DNA of 64,000 nt from JABDMH01 sp965223165 (GTDB lineage: Bacteria > Bacteroidota > Bacteroidia > Chitinophagales > Saprospiraceae), in NCBI GenBank assembly GCA_965223165.1, contig CBDCVQ010000019.1, positions 744,001 to 808,000 on the forward strand, in the 5' to 3' direction. The notes below the pieces were generated by a model that worked only from the letters and a program-made list of their open reading frames with translations, was not told the origin of the DNA and searched no databases. Positions within the stretch are counted from its first letter, which is position 1; the number at the start of each line of letters is the position of its first letter. The translations under genes were made by a program, and so were the position numbers. This document shows, in pieces, positions 52,157 through 61,521 of this stretch.

Positions 52157-54304
52157 CTAAGATAATGAGCGCTCTTCTTTTTTCTGCAGGAGGCTCATGC
52201 CCACACGCACCTTGTGAAAGGGGAAATCGGAGGGCAACTGATCTAGGATCGGTCTCAGTGCTTCACTCTGGTTCGATTTTGTCCAGGCCTCCCGCACCGC
52301 CTGCAATTCCGACTCATTGATGTACTGCTGGATATCCACCTGCTCGCCACGCTCAAACAGGACACAGAGATGGCCATAGATGGTATCCGGCTGCACACCT
52401 TTTTCCTTGGCAATTTCTTCGGGTGTATGCCCATCGCGCCATAGCCGTAGCGTCTCCAAATGACTGCGTCCCTTTACCGATTTTAGGATGGTCTGCGACT
52501 GCACGAAATCCTGTATCTGATCCATCAACGCCTGACCATACTTGCGAAACTTGTGTTCACCGATGCCGTTGATCTGCATCAGGTCTCCCAGCATCGTAGG
52601 TCGCTGCTGGACGATGTCCTCCAGCACCTTGTCCGAGAAGATGACAAAGGCGGGGACCTCCTCCTTATCGGCCATCTGTTTGCGCCAAGCCCTTAGATGT
52701 TGGAAAAACTGGTCCGCATATTGATCGCGCTTGGGTTTTACCTGTGGTGCCCGCTCGGCGAATGCTTGCGGTTTGGTCAGTTTGATCTCCAACTGTCCTT
52801 CCAGCACCCGTTGGGACAAGGTGGTTAGTTGCAAAATGGAGCCCTGCGTATAATCGATCTCCAACAGACCCTGATTAATCATCTGTGTGATGTAGTGCAG
52901 CCAATCAGTCCGTGGAAGGTGGCGGCCCAAGCCATAAGACGCGAGATGCTGTAGGCCCAGGTCAAAGACTTCCTTTCTGCCCGATGCACGCAGGAAGTCG
53001 GTCAGCAGGTAGATGCCAAGTTTCTCCTTAGCCTCTCGACAGGCTGTCAGCGCGGTCTTGACCAGCTCTGTACCATCAAATCCCTCCGGGGGCTGCAGGC
53101 AATTATCACAGTGACCACAGCCCTCGATGCGATATTCGCCAAAATAATTGAGCACCAGATTGGTGCGACAATGGGTGGCCTGGGTAAACTGCCAGATCCG
53201 ATCCAATTTCTTGTGCTGCACTTCCTTGAATCGCTCGTCAGCCTGACTCTCATCAACAAACCTTCGATAGATATTGATATCTCCGTAGCTGTAGAACAGC
53301 AGGGTCTCCGCCGGACTGCCATCCCTGCCAGAGCGTCCAATCTCCTGATAATAGCTTTCCAGGTTCTTGGGCAGATTATAGTGTATGATCCAACGAATGT
53401 TGGATTTGTCGATACCCATCCCAAAGGCAATCGTAGCGCAGACAATCTGGATGTCATCCTTGCGAAAGCCTTCCTGGACCCGTCGTTTCTCGGCCCGGTC
53501 TATTTCGGCATGAAAATGCGCCGCCCGAAAGCCAGCTTCCCGTAGCTTGGTGGCCAATTGCTCGGTACTCTTGCGGCTCAGCGCATAGATAATACCGGCC
53601 TGCCCCCTCCGACTGCGCAAGAAGTCCAGGATCTTTTGCAATCGTCGCTGACCGGGCTCCACGTAGGTGGTAATATTAGGCCGCTCGAAGCTGGATAGAA
53701 ACATGCGAGGGCTGCGCAGGCCCAATTGTTTGGCAATGTCTAGTTGGGTGCTCTTGTCTGCGGTGGCCGTCAAGGCAATCACAGGTGTGGATGGCAGTGC
53801 CTCCAACAGGGTCCGCAGTTTTGCATACTCGGGTCGAAAGTCATTCCCCCATATAGAGATGCAATGAGCCTCATCGATCGCAACCAGGCTGACGGGCTTT
53901 CGCCGGATGTATTTGACAAAGGCGGGTGCCACGGCTTTTTCGGGAGAAATATAGAGCAGCTTAAGCCGATCATTTTCGATGTCCTCCAGTACCTTTCGCT
54001 TCTCCACCGCCGTGAGGGTGCTATTGACGTACTCGGCGGCCACCCCATTGGCTTTGAGCGCCTGCACTTGATCGGCCATCAGCGCGATCAGCGGGGAGAT
54101 TACCAACGTGAGTCCGGTCGAGGCCAGTGCCGGGATCTGGTAACAGAGCGATTTGCCGCCCCCGGTCGGCATGATGACGAGGCTGTCCTGACCGGCGAGT
54201 ACGGTCTGTATGATGTCGAGTTGTTGATCTCTAAAGGAGGGATAGCCGAAGACCTGCTTGAGGATCTGGTGGACATCCTCCGTCTGGCGAATGGTGGTGT
54301 TCAT
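52157..54304 (-). CDS. recQ: ATP-dependent DNA helicase RecQ
   Basis: A 715-residue 3'-5' DNA helicase acting in recombination and replication-fork repair. Walker A is MPTGGGKS (residues 45-52), motif II IDEAHCIS (143-150) with IWGNDFRPEY (the family usually has His in place of this Asn), and motif VI QEIGRSGRDG. The RQC zinc ligands are in GCGHCDNC, the HRDC domain is near residues 515-600, and a helix-turn-helix (LRLWRDGHTPEEIAKEKGV) occurs near the end. The start codon overlaps the stop of the XRE-type regulator gene upstream (ATGA), so the two genes are translationally coupled. Confidence 0.96.
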   Translation of the reverse strand: MNTTIRQTEDVHQILKQVFGYPSFRDQQLDIIQTVLAGQDSLVIMPTGGGKSLCYQIPALASTGLTLVISPLIALMADQVQALKANGVAAEYVNSTLTAVEKRKVLEDIENDRLKLLYISPEKAVAPAFVKYIRRKPVSLVAIDEAHCISIWGNDFRPEYAKLRTLLEALPSTPVIALTATADKSTQLDIAKQLGLRSPRMFLSSFERPNITTYVEPGQRRLQKILDFLRSRRGQAGIIYALSRKSTEQLATKLREAGFRAAHFHAEIDRAEKRRVQEGFRKDDIQIVCATIAFGMGIDKSNIRWIIHYNLPKNLESYYQEIGRSGRDGSPAETLLFYSYGDINIYRRFVDESQADERFKEVQHKKLDRIWQFTQATHCRTNLVLNYFGEYRIEGCGHCDNCLQPPEGFDGTELVKTALTACREAKEKLGIYLLTDFLRASGRKEVFDLGLQHLASYGLGRHLPRTDWLHYITQMINQGLLEIDYTQGSILQLTTLSQRVLEGQLEIKLTKPQAFAERAPQVKPKRDQYADQFFQHLRAWRKQMADKEEVPAFVIFSDKVLEDIVQQRPTMLGDLMQINGIGEHKFRKYGQALMDQIQDFVQSQTILKSVKGRSHLETLRLWRDGHTPEEIAKEKGVQPDTIYGHLCVLFERGEQVDIQQYINESELQAVREAWTKSNQSEALRPILDQLPSDFPFHKVRVGMSLLQKKEERSLS

Positions 54305-54615
54305 GGTGTATTCGATTTAGATGGTTTGATTTGATATTGCATGGCCTCTTCGGCGACTCGGAGTGCATCGAAGCCCACTTCCTCGTCTTTGATGGTCGCA
54401 TACACCTTGTCAGCCAGCCAAAGTGTCAAGAGCGCATTGTTGTCCTCGCGTAGCAACTTGCCCAGCTTCGCCAGTTTGTCCCGACGGATGTGTCGCACCC
54501 CACGCTCGATCTTACTCAGCATGGGCGCATCCATGTCCAATCTGCTAGCCAGCTGCCGGAGCAAAAGTCCTTGCTCTTCTCTCTTCTTACGTATGTGTGC
54601 ACCCAGTTTAGTCAT
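54301..54615 (-). CDS. XRE-family helix-turn-helix regulator coupled to recQ
   Basis: A 104-residue DNA-binding protein. The helix-turn-helix (about residues 6-58) reads IRKKREEQGLLLRQLASRLD and SKIERGVRHIRRDKLAKLG, typical of XRE regulators. A helical tail follows. It overlaps the recQ start by 4 bp and could regulate it. The Met at 54615 fits the fold; the frame extends upstream into repeat-like sequence. A 200-bp copy of its first 53 codons plus promoter region occurs at 55747-55946, with about three mismatches. Confidence 0.9.
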   Translation of the reverse strand: MTKLGAHIRKKREEQGLLLRQLASRLDMDAPMLSKIERGVRHIRRDKLAKLGKLLREDNNALLTLWLADKVYATIKDEEVGFDALRVAEEAMQYQIKPSKSNTP

Positions 54616-54748
54616 CACTTGAAAAATATTGACTTGCCAAAATATGACAATTTTGCGAGAGTAGGCAGCGAGAGGACGAATCCGGAATATCGCCCAATAT
54701 GAATGCACTATGATGCTGGGGGGTGACGTGCCGTGGTGGATTACAACC

Positions 54749-55789
54749 TCATTGATTCAACCTTTCGACTAGTTCTTCACCTCTACCGGTCAAAAGGTAT
54801 CGCTGATTAGGGTGCTGCGGACTGCTATTATGCGTCCTTTCAATAAGTCCTGCTTCCAAAGCGGGTTCTATATAGGCTTTCATGAAGTGAGGACGATGGG
54901 TCAGGTTTAGTTCAGCCATCATCTCTGACAGCTTCATCTTTCCCTGCATCACGGCGAGAAGGTTTTGAACTTGTTCGGTAGCTTGTTCGGTAGCTTGTTC
55001 GGTAGCTTGTTCGGTAGCTTGTTCGGCAGCTTTACGGATAATAGCCACCAAGAAGCCTCCGTCTAGTTCCATCATCTCGGGCTCTGGGAGCTCCCCCGCT
55101 AGGCAGCTATCGATTATCCTTATCGTCCCGCGACCCCAAGCATCAATGTATCCGCCTTTGAAGGCCACATCTGCTAGAATAGGGTTACGCGGTCGTGAGG
55201 CATGGGGCCGCCGTAATGCCTCCAGTGTTACCCCTCTGGCAAGAATCCTTCATTCCAGATGCTTATCTTCTGGTCGTACACTTGGATCTGCACCGGAGCG
55301 CCCATGTAACTCCGATGGATGAGTGCGTTCAACAGCATCTCACGGATGGCCGCAGTCGGGTATTTGCCCTTTTCGACCCGGTGCATTCCTTGAAAGTCGA
55401 TTTCTCTAATTAAGAACTTCTTGTTCAACCTCAGGGACACTTTGCACAAGCTCGATTAGGTTGCCGTCTTCGACTTCGTGGAATTTCAGGTCTGCATCAC
55501 TCTTGCCAAAGCGACCAATCTTGACAAATGTGTTAGGATAAAACTTACCGGGGTCCTTCCCGAATAGAATGATAGCAGCTCGCTTGAGCTTTCCCTCTTC
55601 AGTCAATCTCAGTTTCTCCAGAAGGTTGGGTAGCTCCATGTCTAGATCGTCAGGCAGTCTACCAGCATTTCTGGCCGCCCTGAGATACAGCTCAATACTC
55701 TCCCGATCGATATCGTCCAAGTCCGCTCTTGGTTCCACTACATCGTCCCAGCTTCGCCAGTTTGTCCCGACGGATGTGTCGCACCCCAC
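54749..55789 (-). pseudogene. Truncated and frameshifted ATP-binding (AlbA_2/RecG-like) gene
   Basis: Three fragments in order make one protein: 55789-55406 (WDDVVEPRADLDDID, then IILFGKDPGKFYPN), 55449-55228 (KFLIREIDFQG and the ATP-binding AAIREMLLNALIHRSY) and 55200-54749 (GGYIDAWGRGTIRII). Frameshifts lie at about 55407-55430 and in the G run near 55235; adding the missing base at the latter restores LPEGVTLEALRRP. The N-terminal AlbA_2 domain expected in this family is absent; in its place the coding sequence joins the duplicated XRE gene. The C-terminal part contains an exact (TEQA)n repeat of 12 bp. Dead gene, formerly a putative DNA-binding transcriptional ATPase. Confidence 0.85.
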
Positions 55790-55946
55790 GCTCGATCTTA
55801 CTCAGCATGGGCGCATCCATGTCCAATCTGCTAGCCAGCTGCCGGAGCAAGAGTCCCTGCTCTTCTCTCTTCTTACGTATGTGTGCACCCAGTTTAGTCA
55901 TCACTTGAAAAATATTGACTTGCCAAAATATGACAATTTTGTGAGA
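55747..55946 (-). pseudogene. 200-bp duplicate of the recQ-linked XRE gene start
   Basis: This stretch matches 54461-54660 at about 197 of 200 positions and covers the promoter region, start codon (55901 on the minus strand) and first helix-turn-helix codons. It ends abruptly at cttcgccag...ccagctt, where sequence changes to the ATP-binding gene. The product would have the DNA-binding domain followed by unrelated residues. Confidence 0.9.
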
Positions 55947-55950
55947 ATTG

Positions 55951-56100
55951 TGGAGCCGTTGGAATTGATGAATTGTAATTGTTGAATTGTTGAGCTGACC
56001 GTTGTTACATCCTTCGACCGTCGAACGCAGAAGCACATAGGACCACAAAACCATAACACCACAAAACCATAAGACCATAAGACCACAACACCACCGCCCA
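55951..56100. repeat. Low-complexity AC/AT-rich tract
   Basis: 55960-56000 is a run of aattgt-type words, and 56035-56098 has repeated accata and accaca words, such as ccacaaaaccataagacc. This 260-bp gap before the MetE-like gene has no gene. ORFs here only reflect repetition. Confidence 0.75.
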
Positions 56101-56163
56101 CATTGTCCAAAATTGTAATTTCGGTCGACTAACGGAAAAATCGACTGATAAAGTGACCTGCGT

Positions 56164-57192
56164 ATGAAAGATCATCCCGTCCGCACGACCGTCGTGGGCA
56201 GCTACCCCTTTCCCGCCTGGCTAGAGTATGCCTCCCAGCATCTCGATGCGTTTGGCCAGGCCGATGTGGCCGAGATGGTTGACGACGCCGTGGTCGCCGC
56301 TGTGCACGATCAGGTGAGCGCCGGGCTGGACGTCATCACCGATGGGGAGCAGACGCGACTGGACTTTAATCTATCCTTCTACGGCTATCTCCAGGGTATC
56401 AAACGAGAGACGGAGTCGCCCCGACGATGGGGACCCCCGGCCCATGATCAGCGCGGCAAACACCAACTGACCGGCGAGCTGACGGCCCCAAAAGGCCTGG
56501 GCGTCGTCCACGAATACCAGCGCCTGGTACGACTAGCTCCCCAAGGACCCACCCTCAAAGCCAGTGTACCAGGGCCGTATACGATGAGCGGTCGACTGCT
56601 GCCCAACAAACAATACCCAGACCGGTGGGCAGTGACCGAAGCCTTGTTGCCCATCGTGCGACAGGAACTGCAAGACCTGGTCGCAGCCGGTTGTCGGGAG
56701 ATCACCGTCGACGAGCCATCCATGAGCTGCTACGCCTACCGCGAAGACACCAAGCGCTTTGTAGACATTTTTAATCGGACCGTGGAGCCCATCGTCGGAA
56801 AGTGCCGACTATCCACGCACCTGTGCTTTGGCAACTTTAAGGGGCATCCGGTGGGCTATCGACGGATCGCCCCCATGCTGCCGGAATTTCTGGACTTTAA
56901 GGTGGACGAGGTGCATGTGGAAATGGCTAACCGCGAATTTGCCGAACTCGACTTGATTGCCACTTTCGCCAAACACATGGACGTAGCGGTCGGGATCATC
57001 GATGTCAAAAGCTACTATATCGAGTCGGTGGCGGATGTCGTGGAGCGCATAAAACTGTGCTTGCAGCATATTCCTGCCGACAAGCTGTCCGTGGCTCCGG
57101 ATTGCGGCCTCAGCCAGACGGCAAGATGGGCAGCGAAAAAGAAACTGGCCCACCTGGTCGAGGGTGCCAAACAAGTACGCGCAAAGCTGTAG
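56164..57192 (+). CDS. MetE C-terminal-domain-like methyltransferase
   Basis: A 342-residue protein equal to the catalytic half of cobalamin-independent methionine synthase. RTTVVGSYPFP opens the barrel, and the zinc ligands are seen in STHLCFGN (His, Cys), VHVEMANRE (Glu) and APDCGLSQTARW (Cys). It would transfer a methyl group to a thiol such as homocysteine, or act on another methyl donor. The N-terminal MetE domain is absent, as in many archaeal and bacterial short MetE homologues. It is a single gene; an inverted-repeat element starts 4 bp after its stop. Confidence 0.9.
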   Translation: MKDHPVRTTVVGSYPFPAWLEYASQHLDAFGQADVAEMVDDAVVAAVHDQVSAGLDVITDGEQTRLDFNLSFYGYLQGIKRETESPRRWGPPAHDQRGKHQLTGELTAPKGLGVVHEYQRLVRLAPQGPTLKASVPGPYTMSGRLLPNKQYPDRWAVTEALLPIVRQELQDLVAAGCREITVDEPSMSCYAYREDTKRFVDIFNRTVEPIVGKCRLSTHLCFGNFKGHPVGYRRIAPMLPEFLDFKVDEVHVEMANREFAELDLIATFAKHMDVAVGIIDVKSYYIESVADVVERIKLCLQHIPADKLSVAPDCGLSQTARWAAKKKLAHLVEGAKQVRAKL

Positions 57193-57195
57193 CAC

Positions 57196-57425
57196 CTAGT
57201 AGAGTTTCGCATTGGATATGTTGAATAGTTCTAATAGGATTTTGTTCGCAGACGAGGCATGACCGAGCGATCTCGAAGAGTCGAGCATGACAATGCGAGA
57301 AGTGAGGGAACCGCGAAAGCGGGTGGGTGGCTAGACATAGCCGTAGCTATGGCGAGGCTTTGCAACGAAGTATGCGGACCAAAGACATTAGAATTAACCA
57401 CAAGATTTAATGCGAAGCTCTACTA
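57196..57425. mobile_element. MITE-like inverted-repeat element, 230 bp, copy 2
   Basis: The same element as at 41204-41428, with about 6 extra bases in the middle (agacatagccgt...) and a few substitutions; one arm now reads aatgcgaagctctacta. The GAAA-capped hairpin is conserved. It fills the gap between the MetE-like gene and the next hydrolase gene, starting 4 bp after a stop codon. Confidence 0.9.
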
Positions 57426-57434
57426 ACTAGTCGG

Positions 57435-58289
57435 ATGATCAAGCCATTCTTACAAGATCAAGCCTTACTGGACTCTATCCGTAGTGTTAGACCTAGCCGG
57501 AATACCTTTGATCTGTGGTGGCTGGGGCAAAGCGGCTTTCTGGTCCACTGGGACGGCCATTTTCTCCTGTTAGATCCCTATCTGTCTGACTCATTGACGA
57601 TCAAGTATCAGGACACCGACAAGCCGCACATACGCATGACGGAGCTGGTCATTGATCCGGCGCGTCTCGACTGCATTGATGTGGTGACCTCGAGCCATAA
57701 TCACACCGATCACCTTGACGCCATGACTCTCCGTCCACTATTCGCATCCAATCCCAACCTGCAGTTGGTGATTCCGGAGGCCAACCGCCATTTTGTGGCC
57801 AATCGCCTTGGCTGCGATCCCGCTTTGCCCATCGGACTAGATGATGGCGAAACAGCCGATGTGGGCCCTTTCCATATACGGGCCATCCCGGCCGCGCACA
57901 ACGAGATCGATAGGGACGAACACGGCAGATGCCACTATCTGGGTTATATCGTCTCCTATGGCAACTTTCGGATCTACCACAGCGGAGATACACGGTGGTA
58001 TGATGGCTTGGAGAGCCAGTTTCAAAATGAGCACATAGATGTGGCGCTACTGCCCATCAACGGTCATAAACCGGAGAGACGAGTGGCCGGCAATTTGAAT
58101 GGCACGGAGGCCGCACAATTGGCCAAGACCATCGATGCTACGCTGGTGATCCCCTGCCACTATGATATGTTCACCTTTAACACCGCCGACCCTGCGGGAT
58201 TTAGTGCTGCCTGCCGCAATCTAGGACAGCCCCATCGCATTCTCCAGTGTGGCGAGCCCTGGCACAGTAGCGAGCTCGCCAGGGTCTAG
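57435..58289 (+). CDS. Metallo-beta-lactamase-fold hydrolase (UlaG-like), cytosolic
   Basis: A 284-residue MBL-fold protein without a signal peptide. Zinc ligands: SHNHTDHLDA (His88, His90, Asp92, His93), AIPAAHNEID and HSGDTRWYDG, with a late CHYDM. These match the UlaG/L-ascorbate-6-phosphate lactonase-like group. The start is 9 bp downstream of an inverted-repeat element, so the promoter may lie in that element or upstream of it. The stop codon TAG overlaps a mini-copy of the element. Confidence 0.9.
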   Translation: MIKPFLQDQALLDSIRSVRPSRNTFDLWWLGQSGFLVHWDGHFLLLDPYLSDSLTIKYQDTDKPHIRMTELVIDPARLDCIDVVTSSHNHTDHLDAMTLRPLFASNPNLQLVIPEANRHFVANRLGCDPALPIGLDDGETADVGPFHIRAIPAAHNEIDRDEHGRCHYLGYIVSYGNFRIYHSGDTRWYDGLESQFQNEHIDVALLPINGHKPERRVAGNLNGTEAAQLAKTIDATLVIPCHYDMFTFNTADPAGFSAACRNLGQPHRILQCGEPWHSSELARV

Positions 58290-58340
58290 TAGAGTTTCGC
58301 ATTAAATCTTGCTGTTACTTTCAATGCGGAGCTTTGCTAG
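58286..58340. mobile_element. Mini-copy of the inverted-repeat element
   Basis: ctagtagagtttcgcatt (58286-58303) and aatgcggagctttgctag (58323-58340) face each other across a 19-base spacer. This is the element with its middle deleted. Placed between convergent genes, it would fold as a long hairpin and may act as a terminator for both. Confidence 0.85.
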
Positions 58341-58341
58341 G

Positions 58342-60807
58342 TCATTCCTCCCGGAGCGCATGCACGGGACTTTGCACCGTCGCCAAGAATGTCTGCAGCG
58401 TGATGATGGCCAGCAGAAGGACCAGGATCAGCACGAGCGTGCCGATATAGGTCCAAGCACTCAGTGGCTGCTGATAGGCAAAGTTGGACATCCAAGCGAG
58501 CACCCACTTGACACTGATCGGGACACCCACCGCAGCCGCTATGCCCAGTATCCAGAAGTACTCCTTACCGAGCAAGGTCGTCAGATTGGTCAGGCTAGCC
58601 CCGATCACCCGTCGGATGGCAATCTCCTTTGCTCTGGTACGTAAGGCAAACGCGACCAGACTCACCAGGCCTACAAATGAGATGAGCACCGCCAGGAGCG
58701 CGAGCATGCTGAGTAGCTGAAGCTGTACGCGATCCTGCCGGTAGAGCTGATCAAATAGATCGTCCAGGAAGTGATACTCCAGCGCAAGCGGAAACTGGAC
58801 ATTCCACGCGTCCCTGATCGCTGACATGGTACTGGCGAGATTGTCGGTGGCTACCTTGACTAGGAACGTGCGTAGCCAGATGGGCTCCACCACCATCACG
58901 GTAGGATCGACGGTATTTCTGAGCGTCTCCTGGTGGTAGTCCTTCACCACGCCTGCCACAGGACCATAGGCCAACTGAAAGGGTCCGATGGACCAGTTGA
59001 TCCGCTGTCCGATCGCCTCCTCGGGATCGTGCCAGCCCAACTGCTTCATAGCCGTCTCATTGATTAGATATTGCCGATCGGCCGAGGCCAGGTAGTCTGC
59101 CGCTGAGAGGTCCTCTCCAAATTGGGGCACCGGCCGGAGCGTCGTCTGCCGGGTAAAGTCTGTGCCTGCCAGCAGTTCCAGTTGCATCATCTCCACAAAG
59201 TGGGGATCCACGATCTGCATGTCCATCATAGGAGCCGTCTCCTCCTCGCCTGCGCCCTCCAGCCGCACTGGACCACTATCCCTGATCTCCTCCGAAGGTA
59301 CCTGCATGCAGGCTGAAACCTCCAGTACGCCGGGAATCTGTTCCAATCGATTCTTGAAGACAGGATATTCTGCAGTGACGTGATCCGGCACGTCAGCAAT
59401 GGCAATGATCTGCTCGGAGGCTAAACCGAGGTTTTTAGTATTGATATATTGAAATTGTCGATAGGCGGCAAAGGCACTGGCGATAAGAATGATCGTGGCG
59501 CAAAATTGTCCCGTCAGCATAATGCGGCGGAAATTGATGCGATGGCCCCTGGTGGGCAAGGTCCAATGTTTGCCCAGTTTGAGCACACGCAGTATGCGCA
59601 CAGAGCTGAGCATGATCGCTGGGAACAGTCCGGCAAGCACACCACTGATCAGCGCCAATCCGATCATCAACCAGGTGATGGTCCAGAGGGAGGGTGTTTC
59701 GGTGATGCCCGTCAGCTGGCTGAAAAAGGGGAAGCAGACCATGGCCAGCGCTCGCCCCACGATCATGGCAACCATGCTGTAGCAGACCGACTCGACCAGG
59801 GTGGATAGGATCAGCTGATTTTTCTTAGCCCCTAAGACCTTGCGCACTCCGACTTCTTTGCCCCGATACATGGCCAGAGCCGTGCTCAAGTTGGTGAAAT
59901 TGACCAGGGCAATAATCCAGATAAACAGACCTACCCAAAAGAAAATCTTGATATAAAGCAGGTGACCATTTGGCTGGATTTCACGGGCTAGTGCTGAGGT
60001 CAAATGGATGTCTCCCAAAGACTGTAAATGAAGGACGACTTCTCCCACTGCATCTGCATCGCGATAACTGTCGACAAAATCTGGCAACTTGGCACTTACC
60101 GAAGCGGCATCTGCGCCATCCTCCAATAAAATATATATATAGGCCCAACCGGTCCGGTCCTCCTCATTGTCAAAGGAGAAGAGCATATCGACCGGCAGAT
60201 GAGTGTTTCCGGGCAAATCTTCCATCACTCCAGTTATGCTGTAGACCTCCTCCTCGGGAGTAAAGTCACCTGTGACCACCAGCTCCTGACCAAGCACTTC
60301 TATGCTGCCAAAGTAGGTCTGGGCCAATGACTGGGTAATCACCACAGCGTTTGGCTGTGACAGGGCCGTCTTGGCATTCCCTCGCAGCAAGGGAAAAGTA
60401 AATACCTCGAAGACCTGGGCATCCGTTACGTAGGCATGTCCGGGCTTAAACCTTTGCTCGCCGATCCGGATGTACTTCTGCTCTTGGTTTTGGAACCGAA
60501 TTAGTTGTTTGACTTCGGGAATATCCTCCGGCATCGCATTGACGAAATCGAAAGGGACCCTCGCCCAGTGTACCTCAAACCCATTTTCAGACTGAAACTG
60601 GTACGTCGTCCGATAGATCTGGTCCTTGTGCTCGTGAAAGGATTCGTAGCCTGTTTCATGGTTTAGGTAGGCAAACACCAGGATGATCGTGGCAAAGGCC
60701 AACGCTAGGCCCAGGATATTGAGGCCACCATACAGGCGGTTTTTCCGGAAGCTTCGGATGGCTGTCTTGGTCGCGAGGGTCAGCAGGGCGGAGAGGTTCG
60801 TCATCAT
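58342..60807 (-). CDS. MacB/FtsX-type ABC permease, stand-alone
   Basis: An 821-residue membrane protein of the same type as the gene at 23460-25814 but divergent. The first helix is at about residues 25-45 (NILGLALAFATIILVFAYL), a periplasmic domain follows to about 290, helices with LSTALAMYRGKEVGVRKVLGAKK, a second periplasmic domain, and the last helices (LVAFALRTRAKEIAIRRVIGASL). No ATPase gene is nearby. The Met at 60807 (or the next) is chosen; the upstream extension has no hydrophobic segment. It is convergent with the hydrolase gene. Confidence 0.92.
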   Translation of the reverse strand: MMTNLSALLTLATKTAIRSFRKNRLYGGLNILGLALAFATIILVFAYLNHETGYESFHEHKDQIYRTTYQFQSENGFEVHWARVPFDFVNAMPEDIPEVKQLIRFQNQEQKYIRIGEQRFKPGHAYVTDAQVFEVFTFPLLRGNAKTALSQPNAVVITQSLAQTYFGSIEVLGQELVVTGDFTPEEEVYSITGVMEDLPGNTHLPVDMLFSFDNEEDRTGWAYIYILLEDGADAASVSAKLPDFVDSYRDADAVGEVVLHLQSLGDIHLTSALAREIQPNGHLLYIKIFFWVGLFIWIIALVNFTNLSTALAMYRGKEVGVRKVLGAKKNQLILSTLVESVCYSMVAMIVGRALAMVCFPFFSQLTGITETPSLWTITWLMIGLALISGVLAGLFPAIMLSSVRILRVLKLGKHWTLPTRGHRINFRRIMLTGQFCATIILIASAFAAYRQFQYINTKNLGLASEQIIAIADVPDHVTAEYPVFKNRLEQIPGVLEVSACMQVPSEEIRDSGPVRLEGAGEEETAPMMDMQIVDPHFVEMMQLELLAGTDFTRQTTLRPVPQFGEDLSAADYLASADRQYLINETAMKQLGWHDPEEAIGQRINWSIGPFQLAYGPVAGVVKDYHQETLRNTVDPTVMVVEPIWLRTFLVKVATDNLASTMSAIRDAWNVQFPLALEYHFLDDLFDQLYRQDRVQLQLLSMLALLAVLISFVGLVSLVAFALRTRAKEIAIRRVIGASLTNLTTLLGKEYFWILGIAAAVGVPISVKWVLAWMSNFAYQQPLSAWTYIGTLVLILVLLLAIITLQTFLATVQSPVHALREE

Positions 60808-61116
60808 CGGGTATGTCTGGTCCCACAGATTAAACCACCGAAGGGACGGCCGTAGTACATGTCTGGGATGCTTTTCTCCAGGTCCCAAACGGAGGAGCGG
60901 GCATGGATGAATGGTATGCTGGTCTGCAAATTGTCCGTTGCTGGCTCTCCAAGTGTTAAGATTCTTACAAAATATGGGGTACAAAGAACAACGGAGTCGT
61001 CTTGGTCAGTTAGATGCCCGTGCCCACTGGCCAAACCGCTGCCCCGTGAGCCTCCAACTTGAATACTCTGCCCTTGACAAGCAAATGCTACTTTTGAGAA
61101 ACGTAAGCTCGACCCA

Positions 61117-61521
61117 ATGACAAAACTCCTTTCCACCCTTTTGACTGTCGGACTCCTACTAGGCTGTGGAGAAAAATCGGGGCGAGCTCAGGACCCCATT
61201 CCCACCCCGGAAAATGCCGCCCAGGAAAAGTTTGGCCAAGACTATCGGATCTGGCCCAACAAGACCGGATCACATGCCCTCGTGACCAAAGAAGTCCGGA
61301 TTCGACCCAATCAGCTGCATCCAACCATAGCGTTTTTTGTTTATGATGCGAAGCACGGCGAAATGATGCACGAGGACCGCATCCCCCGGGGAGAGGTCAA
61401 ATGGATCAACGACGAAGAAATCAAGGTACGCTCCATACGTGAAGTGGGGCAACAAAAGGGATCGGGAGCCGGGTATACTTACAACGTGAAAACCGGCGTC
61501 AAAAACGCTACCACGCAATGA
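61117..61521 (+). CDS. Small lipoprotein of unknown function
   Basis: A 134-residue protein with a lipoprotein signal (MTKLLSTLLTVGLLLGC, Cys17) and a soluble part with alternating beta-like segments (TIAFFVYDAKHGEMM; GEVKWINDEEIKVRS). No family recognised. Its TGA stop overlaps the start of the following large propeller gene by four bases (ATGA), so the two are probably translated together. Confidence 0.8.
   Translation: MTKLLSTLLTVGLLLGCGEKSGRAQDPIPTPENAAQEKFGQDYRIWPNKTGSHALVTKEVRIRPNQLHPTIAFFVYDAKHGEMMHEDRIPRGEVKWINDEEIKVRSIREVGQQKGSGAGYTYNVKTGVKNATTQ

Noticed and set aside
55692..56078. ORF starting with Val/Leu/Trp-rich residues before the XRE copy
   Set aside because: Its N-terminal part is low-complexity sequence; only the duplicated helix-turn-helix part is meaningful.
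58342..60984. Longer permease starting at 60984
   Set aside because: The extra N-terminus has no hydrophobic segment and the family begins at MMTNLSALL.
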